A stretch of DNA of 64,000 nt from Bifidobacterium breve (GTDB taxonomy: Bacteria > Actinomycetota > Acidimicrobiia > Acidimicrobiales > Ilumatobacteraceae). The stretch lies in the NCBI GenBank assembly GCA_945862045.1, contig CAMAWR010000003.1:24819-88818 (forward strand), given 5' to 3'. The notes under the pieces are model-generated. The model worked only from the letters and a program-made list of their open reading frames with translations. It had not been told where the DNA came from and searched no databases. The translations under genes were made by a program, and so were the position numbers. Shown piece after piece: positions 28,057 through 36,340 of this stretch; the first letter of the stretch is position 1; each line of letters starts with the position of its first letter.

Positions 28057-29097
28057 ATGGTTGATGCAGCCCGAGACGGCATCAATACCGAGACGGTCAC
28101 CCCGTGGCTCACGGCGAATGTGGCGGGGTTCACCGGCCCCTTTACTGCCGACGTCATAGCCGGTGGCCATTCGAACCTCACCTTCAAACTCACCGATGCG
28201 CGGGGCGCGCACTACGTGTTGCGACGCCCACCGCTGTCGCACACATTGGCGAGCGCCCACGACATGGGTCGCGAACATCGCATCATCCACGCGTTACGCG
28301 ACACCGACGTGCCCGTGGCCCCGGCGCTGGCGATGTGCACCGACACAGCGGTCAACGGCGCACCGTTCTATGTGATGGGTTTCGTTGACGGGCACGTGGT
28401 GCGCGATGCGGCGATTGCCGAACGAGTGCTCACCGAGCATGCGCGTCGCACCGCGAGCGAATCACTCATCGACACGATGGCGGCGATTCATGCCGTCGAC
28501 TTGCAGCAAGTGGGTCTTTCTGATCTGGCACGCCACGAGGGCTACATCGCCCGCCAACTCAAGCGTTGGTACGGGCAGTTCAACGCCCAAAAAACTCGTG
28601 ACCTGCCACTGATCGATGAAGTGCACGACACCCTCGCCAGCCGCATTCCCGAACAAGGTGCCGCCACCATCGTGCACGGTGACTACCGACTTGATAATTG
28701 CATCGTGAACGATGCGGGACACATCGTCGCTGTGTTGGATTGGGAAATCTGCACCCTTGGTGACCCGCTCGCTGACCTTGGGTTGCTCATGGCGTATTAC
28801 ACCGGCCCCGATGACGAGGCTTCGGCCTGGCAGGCGGCGGCCAATCGTGTGCCGGGTTTTTACAATCGGAACCAACTGACCGAGCGCTACGCGCGCATCA
28901 CCCAGCGCGATGTGTCACAGCTCGACTTCTATACGGCCTTTGCCTTTTGGAAACTGGCGTGCATCATCGAAGGGGTGTACGCGCGATACCTCGGTGGCGC
29001 CTTGGGTGATCGCTCACCAGAAGAGTTGGCGCCGTTCGCCGCCCAGGTTGAGGCAGCAGTTACCAGTGCCCACCGTTCACTCGCCCGCCTACACTGA
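28057..29097 (+). CDS. Phosphotransferase of the APH/ACAD10-11 kinase type
   Basis: A 346-residue protein-kinase-like phosphotransferase. ATP site residues in AGGHSNLTFKL (~30), catalytic loop VHGDYRLDNCIV (~206) and metal-binding VLDWE (~227). The sequence resembles the kinase domain attached to human ACAD10/ACAD11, and actinobacterial relatives sit with acyl-CoA metabolism genes. A role in phosphorylating hydroxyacyl substrates is inference. It is leaderless by its TAGTTT-N6-ATG start and is followed by the PAC2 gene after 6 nt. Confidence 0.82.
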   Translation: MVDAARDGINTETVTPWLTANVAGFTGPFTADVIAGGHSNLTFKLTDARGAHYVLRRPPLSHTLASAHDMGREHRIIHALRDTDVPVAPALAMCTDTAVNGAPFYVMGFVDGHVVRDAAIAERVLTEHARRTASESLIDTMAAIHAVDLQQVGLSDLARHEGYIARQLKRWYGQFNAQKTRDLPLIDEVHDTLASRIPEQGAATIVHGDYRLDNCIVNDAGHIVAVLDWEICTLGDPLADLGLLMAYYTGPDDEASAWQAAANRVPGFYNRNQLTERYARITQRDVSQLDFYTAFAFWKLACIIEGVYARYLGGALGDRSPEELAPFAAQVEAAVTSAHRSLARLH

Positions 29098-29103
29098 CGC
29101 TTC

Positions 29104-29979
29104 ATGTCGTACCGCCTGCATGAGAGCTACTCGTCGATGCCGACGCTGTCGTCGCCGCTCATGATCGTGATGTTGCAGGGTTGGATCGACGCCAGTGCAG
29201 CCGCCAACAGTGCCATGACGCGACTCATTTCCGAAACGAAGGCCACCACGCTCATCACTTTTGATGCCGACGAGTTCCTCGACTTCCGGGCCCGTCGCCC
29301 CACCATGGAGCTGCGGCAAGGCATCAACACGAGCCTGGTCTGGCCAACGACCGAGTTGATGCTCGGGCGCGACATCAACGGCAAAGAGGTGCTGCTACTG
29401 AACGGACACGAGCCAGATACCAAATGGAATCACTTTGGCGCCATTGTCGGTGAATTGGCGACGCAACTCGGTGTGCGCAAGATGATCGGGCTCGGCGCTT
29501 ATCCATTCGCCACCCCGCACACACGCCCGGTAAATCTGTCATGCACGTCACCATCGTCTGATGCCATTGCCTCGTTGCCCTACGTGCGCAGTTCGGTGGA
29601 TGTGCCGGCGGGCATCGAAGCCGTGCTCGAACATGTGTTGACAGGTCGCGGCATTGCGGGTCTCGGCATCTGGGCGCAAGTTCCGCACTATGCAACGACG
29701 ATGCCCTACCCGGCCGCCACCGTGGCGTTGCTCGGTGCTGTCTGTGATACCGGTGGCATTTCACTCGACCTCAGTTATGCCCGCGCAGATGCCAACGCCC
29801 AGCGTGAGCGTCTTGATGCGCTCGTCGCCGCCAACCCCGATCATGCCCTACTGCTCGACCAACTCGAGTCGGCGTACGACGCAGCCCATCAACGCGACGA
29901 AGACACCGCCGACATTCCGTCAGGCGAAGAATTGGCAGCGCAATTCGAGAAGTACCTGCGCGAACAACGTCGCGACTAG
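29104..29979 (+). CDS. PAC2-family protein
   Basis: A 291-residue protein of the PAC2 (proteasome assembly chaperone 2-like) family common in Actinobacteria. The N-terminus MIVMLQGWIDASAAANSAM and DADEFLDFRARRPT are typical, then LLLNGHEPDTKW and a C-terminal helical tail. Some actinobacterial members assist the 20S proteasome, but the bacterial function is largely unproven. A TACACT box 8 nt before the ATG could give it a separate leaderless mRNA. Confidence 0.85.
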   Translation: MSYRLHESYSSMPTLSSPLMIVMLQGWIDASAAANSAMTRLISETKATTLITFDADEFLDFRARRPTMELRQGINTSLVWPTTELMLGRDINGKEVLLLNGHEPDTKWNHFGAIVGELATQLGVRKMIGLGAYPFATPHTRPVNLSCTSPSSDAIASLPYVRSSVDVPAGIEAVLEHVLTGRGIAGLGIWAQVPHYATTMPYPAATVALLGAVCDTGGISLDLSYARADANAQRERLDALVAANPDHALLLDQLESAYDAAHQRDEDTADIPSGEELAAQFEKYLREQRRD

Positions 29980-30001
29980 GTTGCCCGGCCGTGTGCCGTG
30001 G

Positions 30002-31045
30002 CTAGACGCCAAAGCCCGTGAGCCAGGCGTGCACGTTACGACCAAGGGCGGCAACGTCGTAGCCGCCTTCTTGGAGCACCACGGTTGGCAGCCCGAGTTG
30101 GGCGAGTAGCGCACCGCTGCGCGCGAACCCTTCGGTGGTAACCGACAAGTCGGCGATCGGATCGGTGATGAAGGTGTCGAGACCAAGCGAGACGATCAGG
30201 GCCGTTGGTTTGAATGCTGCAATTTTTTCGGCGCACACTGCGAGTGCCGCGATGTAGTCGTCATCGGCGGTGCGCTTGGCCAGCGGAATATTGAAGGTTG
30301 AGCCGAGCCCACGACCGGTGCCGGTTTCGTCGGCATGGCCGGTGAAGTACGGGTAGGCGCGGCGCGGGTCGCCGTGCAGCGAGACATACTGCACGTCGTC
30401 GCGGTCATAAAAAATTTCTTGGGTGCCGTTGCCGTGGTGGTAATCGACGTCGAGCACCGTCACCTTGCCACCCGTGCGGGCGACGATGTCGTGGGCGGCG
30501 ATGGCTGCATTGTTGAAAAAGCAGTAGCCACCGTACAAATTTCGGGTGGCGTGATGCCCTGGCGGACGACACAATCCGTACGCCGCACGCTCACCAGCAA
30601 GCACGACGTCGGTTGCGGTGAGAGCGGTGTCGACCGCTGCACGCGCCGCGGTGTACGTGCCTTGTGTCAACGGTGTGGTGGTCTCAAAACACCACCAACC
30701 GAGTCGCGCGGTGATCGATGCAGGTTCAGAGGTGCCACCCATTTGGTTGCGCAATTCGTCCCGATAAAACATGTCGGGCACCACTTCGCGGCGGTCACCG
30801 ACAACTTGTTGGTACTCGGCCCACGCGACCGAAAGAAACTTGACGAGGCCCTCGTCGTGCACCGCCGTGATGGGTGCCAAACCGTGCTCGGTCGGCAGGC
30901 GAAGGGCAAATTGTGGGTCGGCAGCCAATGAAGCTTTGATGGTTTCGGCGCGACCCGTGTGCTCAAAGGGTGAATGCGTCGTGGATGATTCGATTTCTGT
31001 CGCTGGGTCGTGCAGCAGGTGCTTCGGTGTGTAGACAACTTGCAT
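30002..31045 (-). CDS. Histone-deacetylase-family amidohydrolase (AcuC-like)
   Basis: A 347-residue zinc-dependent deacetylase of the class II/acetylpolyamine amidohydrolase group. Active-site His-His in CRPPGHHATRN, zinc ligands in LDVDYHHGNGTQ, a C-terminal zinc Asp in VSLGLDTF, and a catalytic Tyr candidate in LQEGGYD. The start at 31045 (MQVVYTPKHLLHD) is supported by a TACGCT box 6 nt upstream; the frame to 31144 overlaps the upstream gene. Substrate could be acetylated protein lysines or polyamines. Confidence 0.92.
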   Translation of the reverse strand: MQVVYTPKHLLHDPATEIESSTTHSPFEHTGRAETIKASLAADPQFALRLPTEHGLAPITAVHDEGLVKFLSVAWAEYQQVVGDRREVVPDMFYRDELRNQMGGTSEPASITARLGWWCFETTTPLTQGTYTAARAAVDTALTATDVVLAGERAAYGLCRPPGHHATRNLYGGYCFFNNAAIAAHDIVARTGGKVTVLDVDYHHGNGTQEIFYDRDDVQYVSLHGDPRRAYPYFTGHADETGTGRGLGSTFNIPLAKRTADDDYIAALAVCAEKIAAFKPTALIVSLGLDTFITDPIADLSVTTEGFARSGALLAQLGLPTVVLQEGGYDVAALGRNVHAWLTGFGV

Positions 31046-31051
31046 GTCGTC

Positions 31052-31057
31052 AGCGTA
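31052..31057 (-). promoter_or_regulatory. Candidate -10 box, leaderless deacetylase mRNA
   Basis: TACGCT, 6 nt (GACGAC), ATG at 31045, located in the gap and 3' end region of the upstream gene. Confidence 0.5.
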
Positions 31058-31059
31058 GG

Positions 31060-31698
31060 TCAGTCGAAACTTGGTGCGCTGCGCCGTGAACGCTTCAGTT
31101 CGGCCATGCCCGACGTGGTCGCCAGGGTTTCGACTGCATCCCACAACCGCAGTGCTTCAGCACCGCGCGGAATCACCGAAATTACCGGACCAAAAAAGCT
31201 GGACGGCTTCGCGGTTTCGGGGTTGAAGACGAGAATCGGGGTACCGACGTCTTTGCCGGTGAGGTCCAAAGCGTGGGTGGTTTCGTGGCGAATGACTTCG
31301 TCGTGCAGTTCGTCAGTGGCACTGTCGGCCCACTGTGGGTTGAGCCCTGCAGTGCCGAGCACCTCGCGCGTGAAATCCTTCATTCCCGCTACCTCTGTCG
31401 GGCGGCGCTTGTCGACATGAATCGCTTGACCAAGTGCCGTGTAGACCGCTGCCACGGCGTCGTTGCCGGCTGATGCCCGAGCGGCACTCGCCACCCGCAA
31501 CGCATGTAGGCCCAACAGGTGGCCGTCGATGTGTCGTTGGGCGTCGGCGCCGTAGCCACGGTCGCTGTTGATCATGAACAACGAAATGAACTTCCAAGAC
31601 ACTTCGTAACCACGTTGGTGTTGTACTTCTGTTACCCAGCGAGAGGTGAGGTAGGCCCACGGACAAATTGGGTCGAAGTAAAACTGCAGATCAGCCAT
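31060..31698 (-). CDS. DsbA-fold protein of the mycothiol-dependent nitroreductase (Rv2466c) family
   Basis: A 212-residue thioredoxin-fold protein. The N-terminus FYFDPICPWAYLTSRW and the C-terminal VGTPILVFN, FFGPVISVIPRGAEALRLWDA follow M. tuberculosis Rv2466c closely. Rv2466c is a mycothiol-dependent reductase with a CPWC active site. Here the motif is CPWA (Cys12, Ala15), so the nucleophilic cysteine is kept and the resolving one is lost, which would force a monothiol mechanism. A strong Shine-Dalgarno (AAGGGGGG) precedes the ATG. It lies immediately downstream of infB on the same strand. Confidence 0.85.
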   Translation of the reverse strand: MADLQFYFDPICPWAYLTSRWVTEVQHQRGYEVSWKFISLFMINSDRGYGADAQRHIDGHLLGLHALRVASAARASAGNDAVAAVYTALGQAIHVDKRRPTEVAGMKDFTREVLGTAGLNPQWADSATDELHDEVIRHETTHALDLTGKDVGTPILVFNPETAKPSSFFGPVISVIPRGAEALRLWDAVETLATTSGMAELKRSRRSAPSFD

Positions 31699-31722
31699 GC
31701 TGCCCCCTTGACGACTCGGTGA

Positions 31723-34530
31723 TTATTCGCGCTCGATTTGACGCAGGTCGTACGTTTCGATCACGTCACCCTGCTTCAGGTCTTGGAAGTCGGTGAGCGA
31801 GATACCGCACTCGAAGCCTTCACGGACTTCTTTGACGTCGTCTTTGAAGCGACGCAACGTGTTGACGGCACCCTTCCAGATGATGACACCGTCGCGCAAG
31901 AAGCGAACTTTCGAGCCACGAGTAATGACACCCGAACGCACGAAGCAACCGGCGATTGCCCCGACTTTCGGCGCCCGGAAGAGTTCGCGCACCTCGGCTT
32001 CGCCGGTGACCACTTCTTCGAACTCGGGGGCGAGCAGACCCTTCATGGCCTGCTCGATGTCTTCGATCAGTTTGTAGATGACCTCGTAGGTACGAATCTC
32101 GACGTTTTCGGTTTCGGCAAGTTCGCGCGCTTTGCGGTCTGGGCGCACGTTGAAGCCGATGATCGTGGCGTTCGTCGTTGCCGCCAACGTGATGTCGTTT
32201 TCGGTGATGGAGCCAACCGCGCGGTGCACGAACGCCGCCTTGACTTCGTCACGCTGCAGTTTTCGCACGCTCTCGGTGACGGCTTCGAGCGAACCATGCA
32301 CGTCGGCTTTGATCAGCAAGTTGAGCGTGGCGGTTTCGCCGGCCTGAATTTGCGTGAAGATATCTTCCAACTTGACACCCTTTTGCATGCGGGCATCGCC
32401 ACGCTGTGCGAGCAATCGCTGACGCTGCGCACGTGAATCGGCGACCGTGCGTGCCGTGCGGTCGTCCGGAGCGATTCGGAAGTCGTCACCGGCTTGCGGC
32501 ACGGCTGAAAGACCGAGGATTTGTACGGGGGCCGACGGACCAGCTTCTTTGATTTGTTCGCCGCGATCGTTGATAATCGCGCGCACGCGACCCCATGCAG
32601 CACCGGCCACCATCGGGTCGCCAACTTTGAGCGTGCCCTTGTCGACAAGCACGGTCGCCACCGGACCACGACCCACATCAAGTTGCGCTTCGAGCACGAA
32701 ACCCTTGGCACGACCCGTGGCGTTGGCGGTGAGTTCTTCTACTTCGGCGACCACCAGCAACTGCTCGAGCAACTCGTCGATGCCCAAACCCTGCTGGGCC
32801 GACATTTCGACCATGATCGTGTCGCCACCCCATTGTTCGGGCACGAGTTCTTGTTCGGCGATGGCCGACATCGTGCGCTGCACGTCGGCGTTGTCTTTGT
32901 CAATTTTGTTGATTGCCACGATGATCGGAACATCGGCGGCACGCGAGTGGCTGATGGCCTCGAGCGTTTGGGGCATCACACCGTCGTCGGCAGCGACCAC
33001 GAGCACCACGATGTCGGTGACGCCGGCACCACGCGCACGCATCTTGCTGAACGCGGCGTGACCAGGCGTGTCGATAAAAGTGATGAGCTTGCCGTTTTTC
33101 TCCACCTGGTATGCGCCGATGTGCTGGGTGATGCCACCCGCTTCACCGGCGACCACATTGGCCGAACGAATTCGGTCGAGCAGCGTGGTTTTACCGTGAT
33201 CGACGTGGCCCATGATCGTGACGATGGGCGGGCGGGCTGTCTGTTGTGCTTCGTCGGCGTCGTCTGAGTCGTCAAAGAGCGCCTGCAGTTCCATCTCTTC
33301 TTGCTGACCTGGATCGACGAGGATGAGTTCGGCACCAACTTCAAGTGCGAACAATTCCATTTGTTCGTCGGCCAGCGACATCGTGGCGGTGACCATTTCG
33401 CCCTGCTCGAGCAAGAAACGAACCACATCGGCAGCACCACGGTTGAGTTTCGGGGCAAAAGTCTGGGCTGACGAGCTGCGCTCGACAACGATTGGGCCTT
33501 CAGGAATCGGGGCGTTGCTTGGCGCGTACTGCGTGGGCGACAGCGCCTGCAGTTGCTCCATGTCCTTGCGTTTTTGCTCACGCGTTTTTTTGCGCGTTCC
33601 GCGACGATTGCCACCACCACGCGCATTCGGCCCGCGACCTTGCGGGCCGCCAACTTGGCGACCAAGACCTGAGCCGCGACCACCACCCGGACGGGCAGCA
33701 CCGGGTGCACCTGGACGTGGGCCGACACCAGCCGGACGCGGCGCCGTGCGACCGAGGCTGGCTGAAGAAAAACGACCCATGCGACCTGCCGGGCTTGGGC
33801 GCGCCGGGCCACCCGGACGTGGGCCGCGCGCATCGCCGGGCGGACGACGGGCTGGCTGCACGGGGGGTCGGCTGCCGCCTGGTGGCGGCGGAATCGTGCG
33901 GCCACCGGCCGGCACGGTGCGTGGACCAGTCGATGAAGGCGTGCCCGACGGTAGTGGGGTACCTGGAGCGGTACCGAGTGGACGTGCGGTTGGAGCCCGA
34001 TTAGTGACGGAATTGCCGGGGCGCGACGACACGACGCGTGGCGCGGGTGACACGGGTGGGGTGGCGGAGACTGGCGCAACCGGTGGCGCTGCTGGTGTTG
34101 CTGACGCTGCCGGGGCAACCGTGGTGGGTGCGGTTGGTTGGGGCGAAATAATCATCGGTGGTGGGGTGGGAATCGACGCAGCAGGCGGCACCGACACGAC
34201 TGGTGCAACTGGTGCTGTCGTGCTTTGCGTTGAGGTCGCGGGGGCCTGCTTCGCGCCGGCAGTTGCCGCTTTTTTTGTAGCTGGCTTGGTTGCGGGCTGA
34301 TCGACGTCGTCCGTCGTGGCTTTCTTTGCCCGCTTGGGTTTCTCGACGATTGGGTCGCGCTTCAGGCCTTGCTCTTCGGCATGACGTCGCACGCGATCGG
34401 CTTGTGCATCGACCATGCTCGACCCGGGCTTCAGGGCACCGACGCCGATTTTTGCACACAGGTCGATGACCTCTTTGGAGGTCATACCGAGCTCTTTGGC
34501 GAGCGCTGGAATACGAACGTTTTTGCTCAA
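31723..34530 (-). CDS. infB: Translation initiation factor IF-2
   Basis: A 935-residue GTPase that brings initiator tRNA to the ribosome. IF2_N helical domain at the start (VRIPALAKELGMTSKEVIDL), then a ~300-residue Pro/Ala/Arg/Gly-rich linker, a KRKDM-type IF2_N2 region, the G domain with GHVDHGKTTLLD (~437), DTPGHAAF and NKID, and domains II-IV ending in a beta-barrel. Its GC-rich linker produces large open frames on other strands that are not genes. It overlaps the nusA stop by 4 bp. Confidence 0.98.
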   Translation of the reverse strand: MSKNVRIPALAKELGMTSKEVIDLCAKIGVGALKPGSSMVDAQADRVRRHAEEQGLKRDPIVEKPKRAKKATTDDVDQPATKPATKKAATAGAKQAPATSTQSTTAPVAPVVSVPPAASIPTPPPMIISPQPTAPTTVAPAASATPAAPPVAPVSATPPVSPAPRVVSSRPGNSVTNRAPTARPLGTAPGTPLPSGTPSSTGPRTVPAGGRTIPPPPGGSRPPVQPARRPPGDARGPRPGGPARPSPAGRMGRFSSASLGRTAPRPAGVGPRPGAPGAARPGGGRGSGLGRQVGGPQGRGPNARGGGNRRGTRKKTREQKRKDMEQLQALSPTQYAPSNAPIPEGPIVVERSSSAQTFAPKLNRGAADVVRFLLEQGEMVTATMSLADEQMELFALEVGAELILVDPGQQEEMELQALFDDSDDADEAQQTARPPIVTIMGHVDHGKTTLLDRIRSANVVAGEAGGITQHIGAYQVEKNGKLITFIDTPGHAAFSKMRARGAGVTDIVVLVVAADDGVMPQTLEAISHSRAADVPIIVAINKIDKDNADVQRTMSAIAEQELVPEQWGGDTIMVEMSAQQGLGIDELLEQLLVVAEVEELTANATGRAKGFVLEAQLDVGRGPVATVLVDKGTLKVGDPMVAGAAWGRVRAIINDRGEQIKEAGPSAPVQILGLSAVPQAGDDFRIAPDDRTARTVADSRAQRQRLLAQRGDARMQKGVKLEDIFTQIQAGETATLNLLIKADVHGSLEAVTESVRKLQRDEVKAAFVHRAVGSITENDITLAATTNATIIGFNVRPDRKARELAETENVEIRTYEVIYKLIEDIEQAMKGLLAPEFEEVVTGEAEVRELFRAPKVGAIAGCFVRSGVITRGSKVRFLRDGVIIWKGAVNTLRRFKDDVKEVREGFECGISLTDFQDLKQGDVIETYDLRQIERE

Positions 34531-35612
34531 GCGGTCGCGCCACCTGGAGTATCAGACACTGGTGCAGCCGACACTGGCGCAGCCGATACAGGCGCAGCCG
34601 TATTTTCTACCGTGAGACCAGCAGCTTCACTTTCGCTCTTCACGTCGAGACGCAAACCACAGAGCTGTGCGGCAAGTTTGGCATTGATACCCGCACGACC
34701 GATCGCCAGCGATAACTGGAAGTCGGGCACGATGACATCTGCCTGGGTGCCGTCTTGGCTGATTTGTACATCGGTGACCTTTGCTGGCGACATGGCGTTC
34801 ATGATCATCGCCCGCTTGTCTTCGCTGTAGGTAACGATGTCGATTTTTTCGCCACGCAACTCGGTGACGACGCGCTTCACACGGTCACCACGGCCACCGA
34901 CGCAGGCACCGATCGGATCGATGCGTGAATCGGTCGACGCCACGGCAATCTTGCAGCGCTGACCTGGTTCACGGGCGATCGCCATGATGCTCACCTGGCC
35001 ACTCACGATCTCGGGCACTTCCATCTGGAACAATTTGAACACCAAACCTGGATGGCTGCGGCTGACGACGACTTGCGGGCCACGCTCGGTTTGACGCACT
35101 TCGACGAGGAACACCTTGAAGGTGCCATCGGTCGAACCACGCAGTTCGTTGGGTACCTGTTCAGAGAGCGGCATGATGCCTTCGCCGCCGCTCATGTCAA
35201 TGATGAGGTACTTGCGCTCGGAGTTGCGATCCGGCATCAGACGAATGCGTCCAGCAACGATTTCGCCTTCTTTGTTGCGGAACTGGTCGTACTTGCCCTG
35301 GTATTCCACTTCACGAATGCGCTGGCTGAGCACGGCGCGAAACGTGGATGCGGCGATGCGGCCCAACTCGTCACGGCTCGGGGTGTCATCACGCTCGTTG
35401 ATCCACGCACCTTCGCCATCGAGGTCGTAGGCCGTGAAGGTCATTTCCATCGAGTCGGGGTTGAGACCGACGATGACTTCTTCGGCGGCGCCGGGGCGCT
35501 TTTTGTACGCCGTGGCCAGTGCCTCGACGAGCACCTGCAGCAACGAATCGACCGAAAGCCCGCGATCTGCGGCAATCATCCGAATTGCTTCTTTCATGTC
35601 TGCTTGATTCAT
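34527..35612 (-). CDS. nusA: Transcription termination/antitermination protein NusA
   Basis: A 361-residue NusA of the short actinobacterial type: N-terminal RNAP-binding domain, S1 domain (~115-190), two KH domains with IGACVGGRGDRVKRVV and AIGRAGINAKLAAQL, and no acidic C-terminal repeats. The last ~20 residues are a tandem SAAPV/SDTPG low-complexity tail encoded by near-identical 15-bp units (about 34555-34605). The gene overlaps rimP (ATGA) and has a GGAGG Shine-Dalgarno inside rimP's 3' end. It regulates pausing and termination. Confidence 0.97.
   Translation of the reverse strand: MNQADMKEAIRMIAADRGLSVDSLLQVLVEALATAYKKRPGAAEEVIVGLNPDSMEMTFTAYDLDGEGAWINERDDTPSRDELGRIAASTFRAVLSQRIREVEYQGKYDQFRNKEGEIVAGRIRLMPDRNSERKYLIIDMSGGEGIMPLSEQVPNELRGSTDGTFKVFLVEVRQTERGPQVVVSRSHPGLVFKLFQMEVPEIVSGQVSIMAIAREPGQRCKIAVASTDSRIDPIGACVGGRGDRVKRVVTELRGEKIDIVTYSEDKRAMIMNAMSPAKVTDVQISQDGTQADVIVPDFQLSLAIGRAGINAKLAAQLCGLRLDVKSESEAAGLTVENTAAPVSAAPVSAAPVSDTPGGATA
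34555..34605 (-). repeat. 15-bp near-tandem repeats in the nusA 3' end
   Basis: About three copies of a unit of the form GGTGCAGCCGACACT with small changes, encoding SAAPV SAAPV SDTPG-type residues. In-frame and probably slippage-prone. Confidence 0.6.
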
Positions 35613-36151
35613 GACGCAACCTCCTTGTTCCGTAACTCAGTAGACGACTTCTGTTTTGATTTCACTGATTTCTCGGCTGCACTTCCCCAGACGAATACGG
35701 TGCGAGCGCGTTCGATGTCGTCGTGCGCCACCGAGATTTCGGTGCCTGTGTCGTCAAGACACACGACGATGTCACGTTCGTTGGCGCGCAGGAGCACACC
35801 CTGCAAACGACGGCGGCCGTCGATGGCGCGGTGCAGTCGCACCGACACGACCTTGTTGACTTCCCGATGAAAGTGCTGCGGTGTGCGCAAAGGGCGCTCG
35901 AGGCCTGGGCTCGTCACTTCGAGGGTGTACCGACCCGGCATGGGGTCGTTGTGATCAAGTTCACGAGACACCAAACGGCTCACGAGTGCAATATTTTCAA
36001 GGGTGACGCCGGCCGGTTGACCAGGACGGGTGTCGATGCTGAGTCGCAGGACTCCGGAGACCATTTCCAGGTCGTACAGCTCCAGACCGAGGTCGGCGAT
36101 GATCGGGGCAGCAAGCAAACGGACTCGTTCTATGACGGTGTCGTTGGTCAT
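35609..36151 (-). CDS. rimP: Ribosome maturation factor RimP
   Basis: A 180-residue protein for 30S maturation. Core: LGLELYDLEMVSGVLRLSIDT, a RLVSRELD helix, YTLEVTSPGLERPL, and a C-terminal Sm-like domain (GVLLRANERDIVV). The start at 36151 (MTNDTVIERV) has a GAGG Shine-Dalgarno 9 nt upstream. An alternative ATG at 36199 overlaps the stop of a 31-codon leader frame (ATGA) and would add 16 residues without family support. It heads rimP-nusA-infB, whose leader contains a terminator-like hairpin. Confidence 0.93.
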   Translation of the reverse strand: MTNDTVIERVRLLAAPIIADLGLELYDLEMVSGVLRLSIDTRPGQPAGVTLENIALVSRLVSRELDHNDPMPGRYTLEVTSPGLERPLRTPQHFHREVNKVVSVRLHRAIDGRRRLQGVLLRANERDIVVCLDDTGTEISVAHDDIERARTVFVWGSAAEKSVKSKQKSSTELRNKEVAS

Positions 36152-36195
36152 CGTTGCTACCTCGCTTCCATGTGTTCTGCTATCGGCTGGCACGC

Positions 36196-36291
36196 TCATC
36201 CTTGGTTCGCTTCACGAGTCAAAAAAAGGCGTGGGGGTGACCCACGCCTTCGCGGACTGCATTCATGCTGAACGTACAAGGACATACCCAT
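36196..36291 (-). CDS. Possible leader peptide of the rimP-nusA-infB operon
   Basis: A 31-codon frame starting at an ATG with an AGGG element about 10 nt upstream. It runs through the terminator-like hairpin and T-tract, and its TGA overlaps the alternative rimP ATG at 36199. A frame of this length without a stop is not improbable by chance. The arrangement (ORF across a terminator, stop overlapping the next start) is that of a translational attenuator, which is inference. Confidence 0.25.
   Translation of the reverse strand: MGMSLYVQHECSPRRRGSPPRLFLTREANQG
36221..36250 (-). terminator. Rho-independent terminator-like hairpin in the rimP leader
   Basis: On the minus strand AAGGCGTGGG and CCCACGCCTT form a 10-bp perfect stem with a 5-nt loop, and the transcript continues with a run of seven U (36227-36221). 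On the plus strand there is no T-tract. It lies upstream of rimP on the rimP strand, so it would stop transcription before the operon, as an attenuator. Confidence 0.7.
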
Positions 36292-36308
36292 GATAGCCCT
36301 GCGAAGTA

Positions 36309-36340
36309 ACCTTAATTCTGCGTGATTCATCGTTTGTCAA
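36309..36340 (-). promoter_or_regulatory. Candidate promoter region for rimP-nusA-infB
   Basis: On the minus strand TTGACA (36340-36335) precedes TAAGGT (36314-36309), but the spacing is 20 nt, longer than ideal. TATCAT at 36295-36290 is a second -10 candidate. On the plus strand TAACCT (36307-36312) lies 9 nt before the proS GTG, so the two promoters overlap. Confidence 0.35.

Noticed and set aside
33323..34300. A 325-codon Pro/Gly/Ala-rich frame opposite infB
   Set aside because: It mirrors the GC-rich IF-2 linker; no start signal and collagen-like composition typical of antisense shadows.
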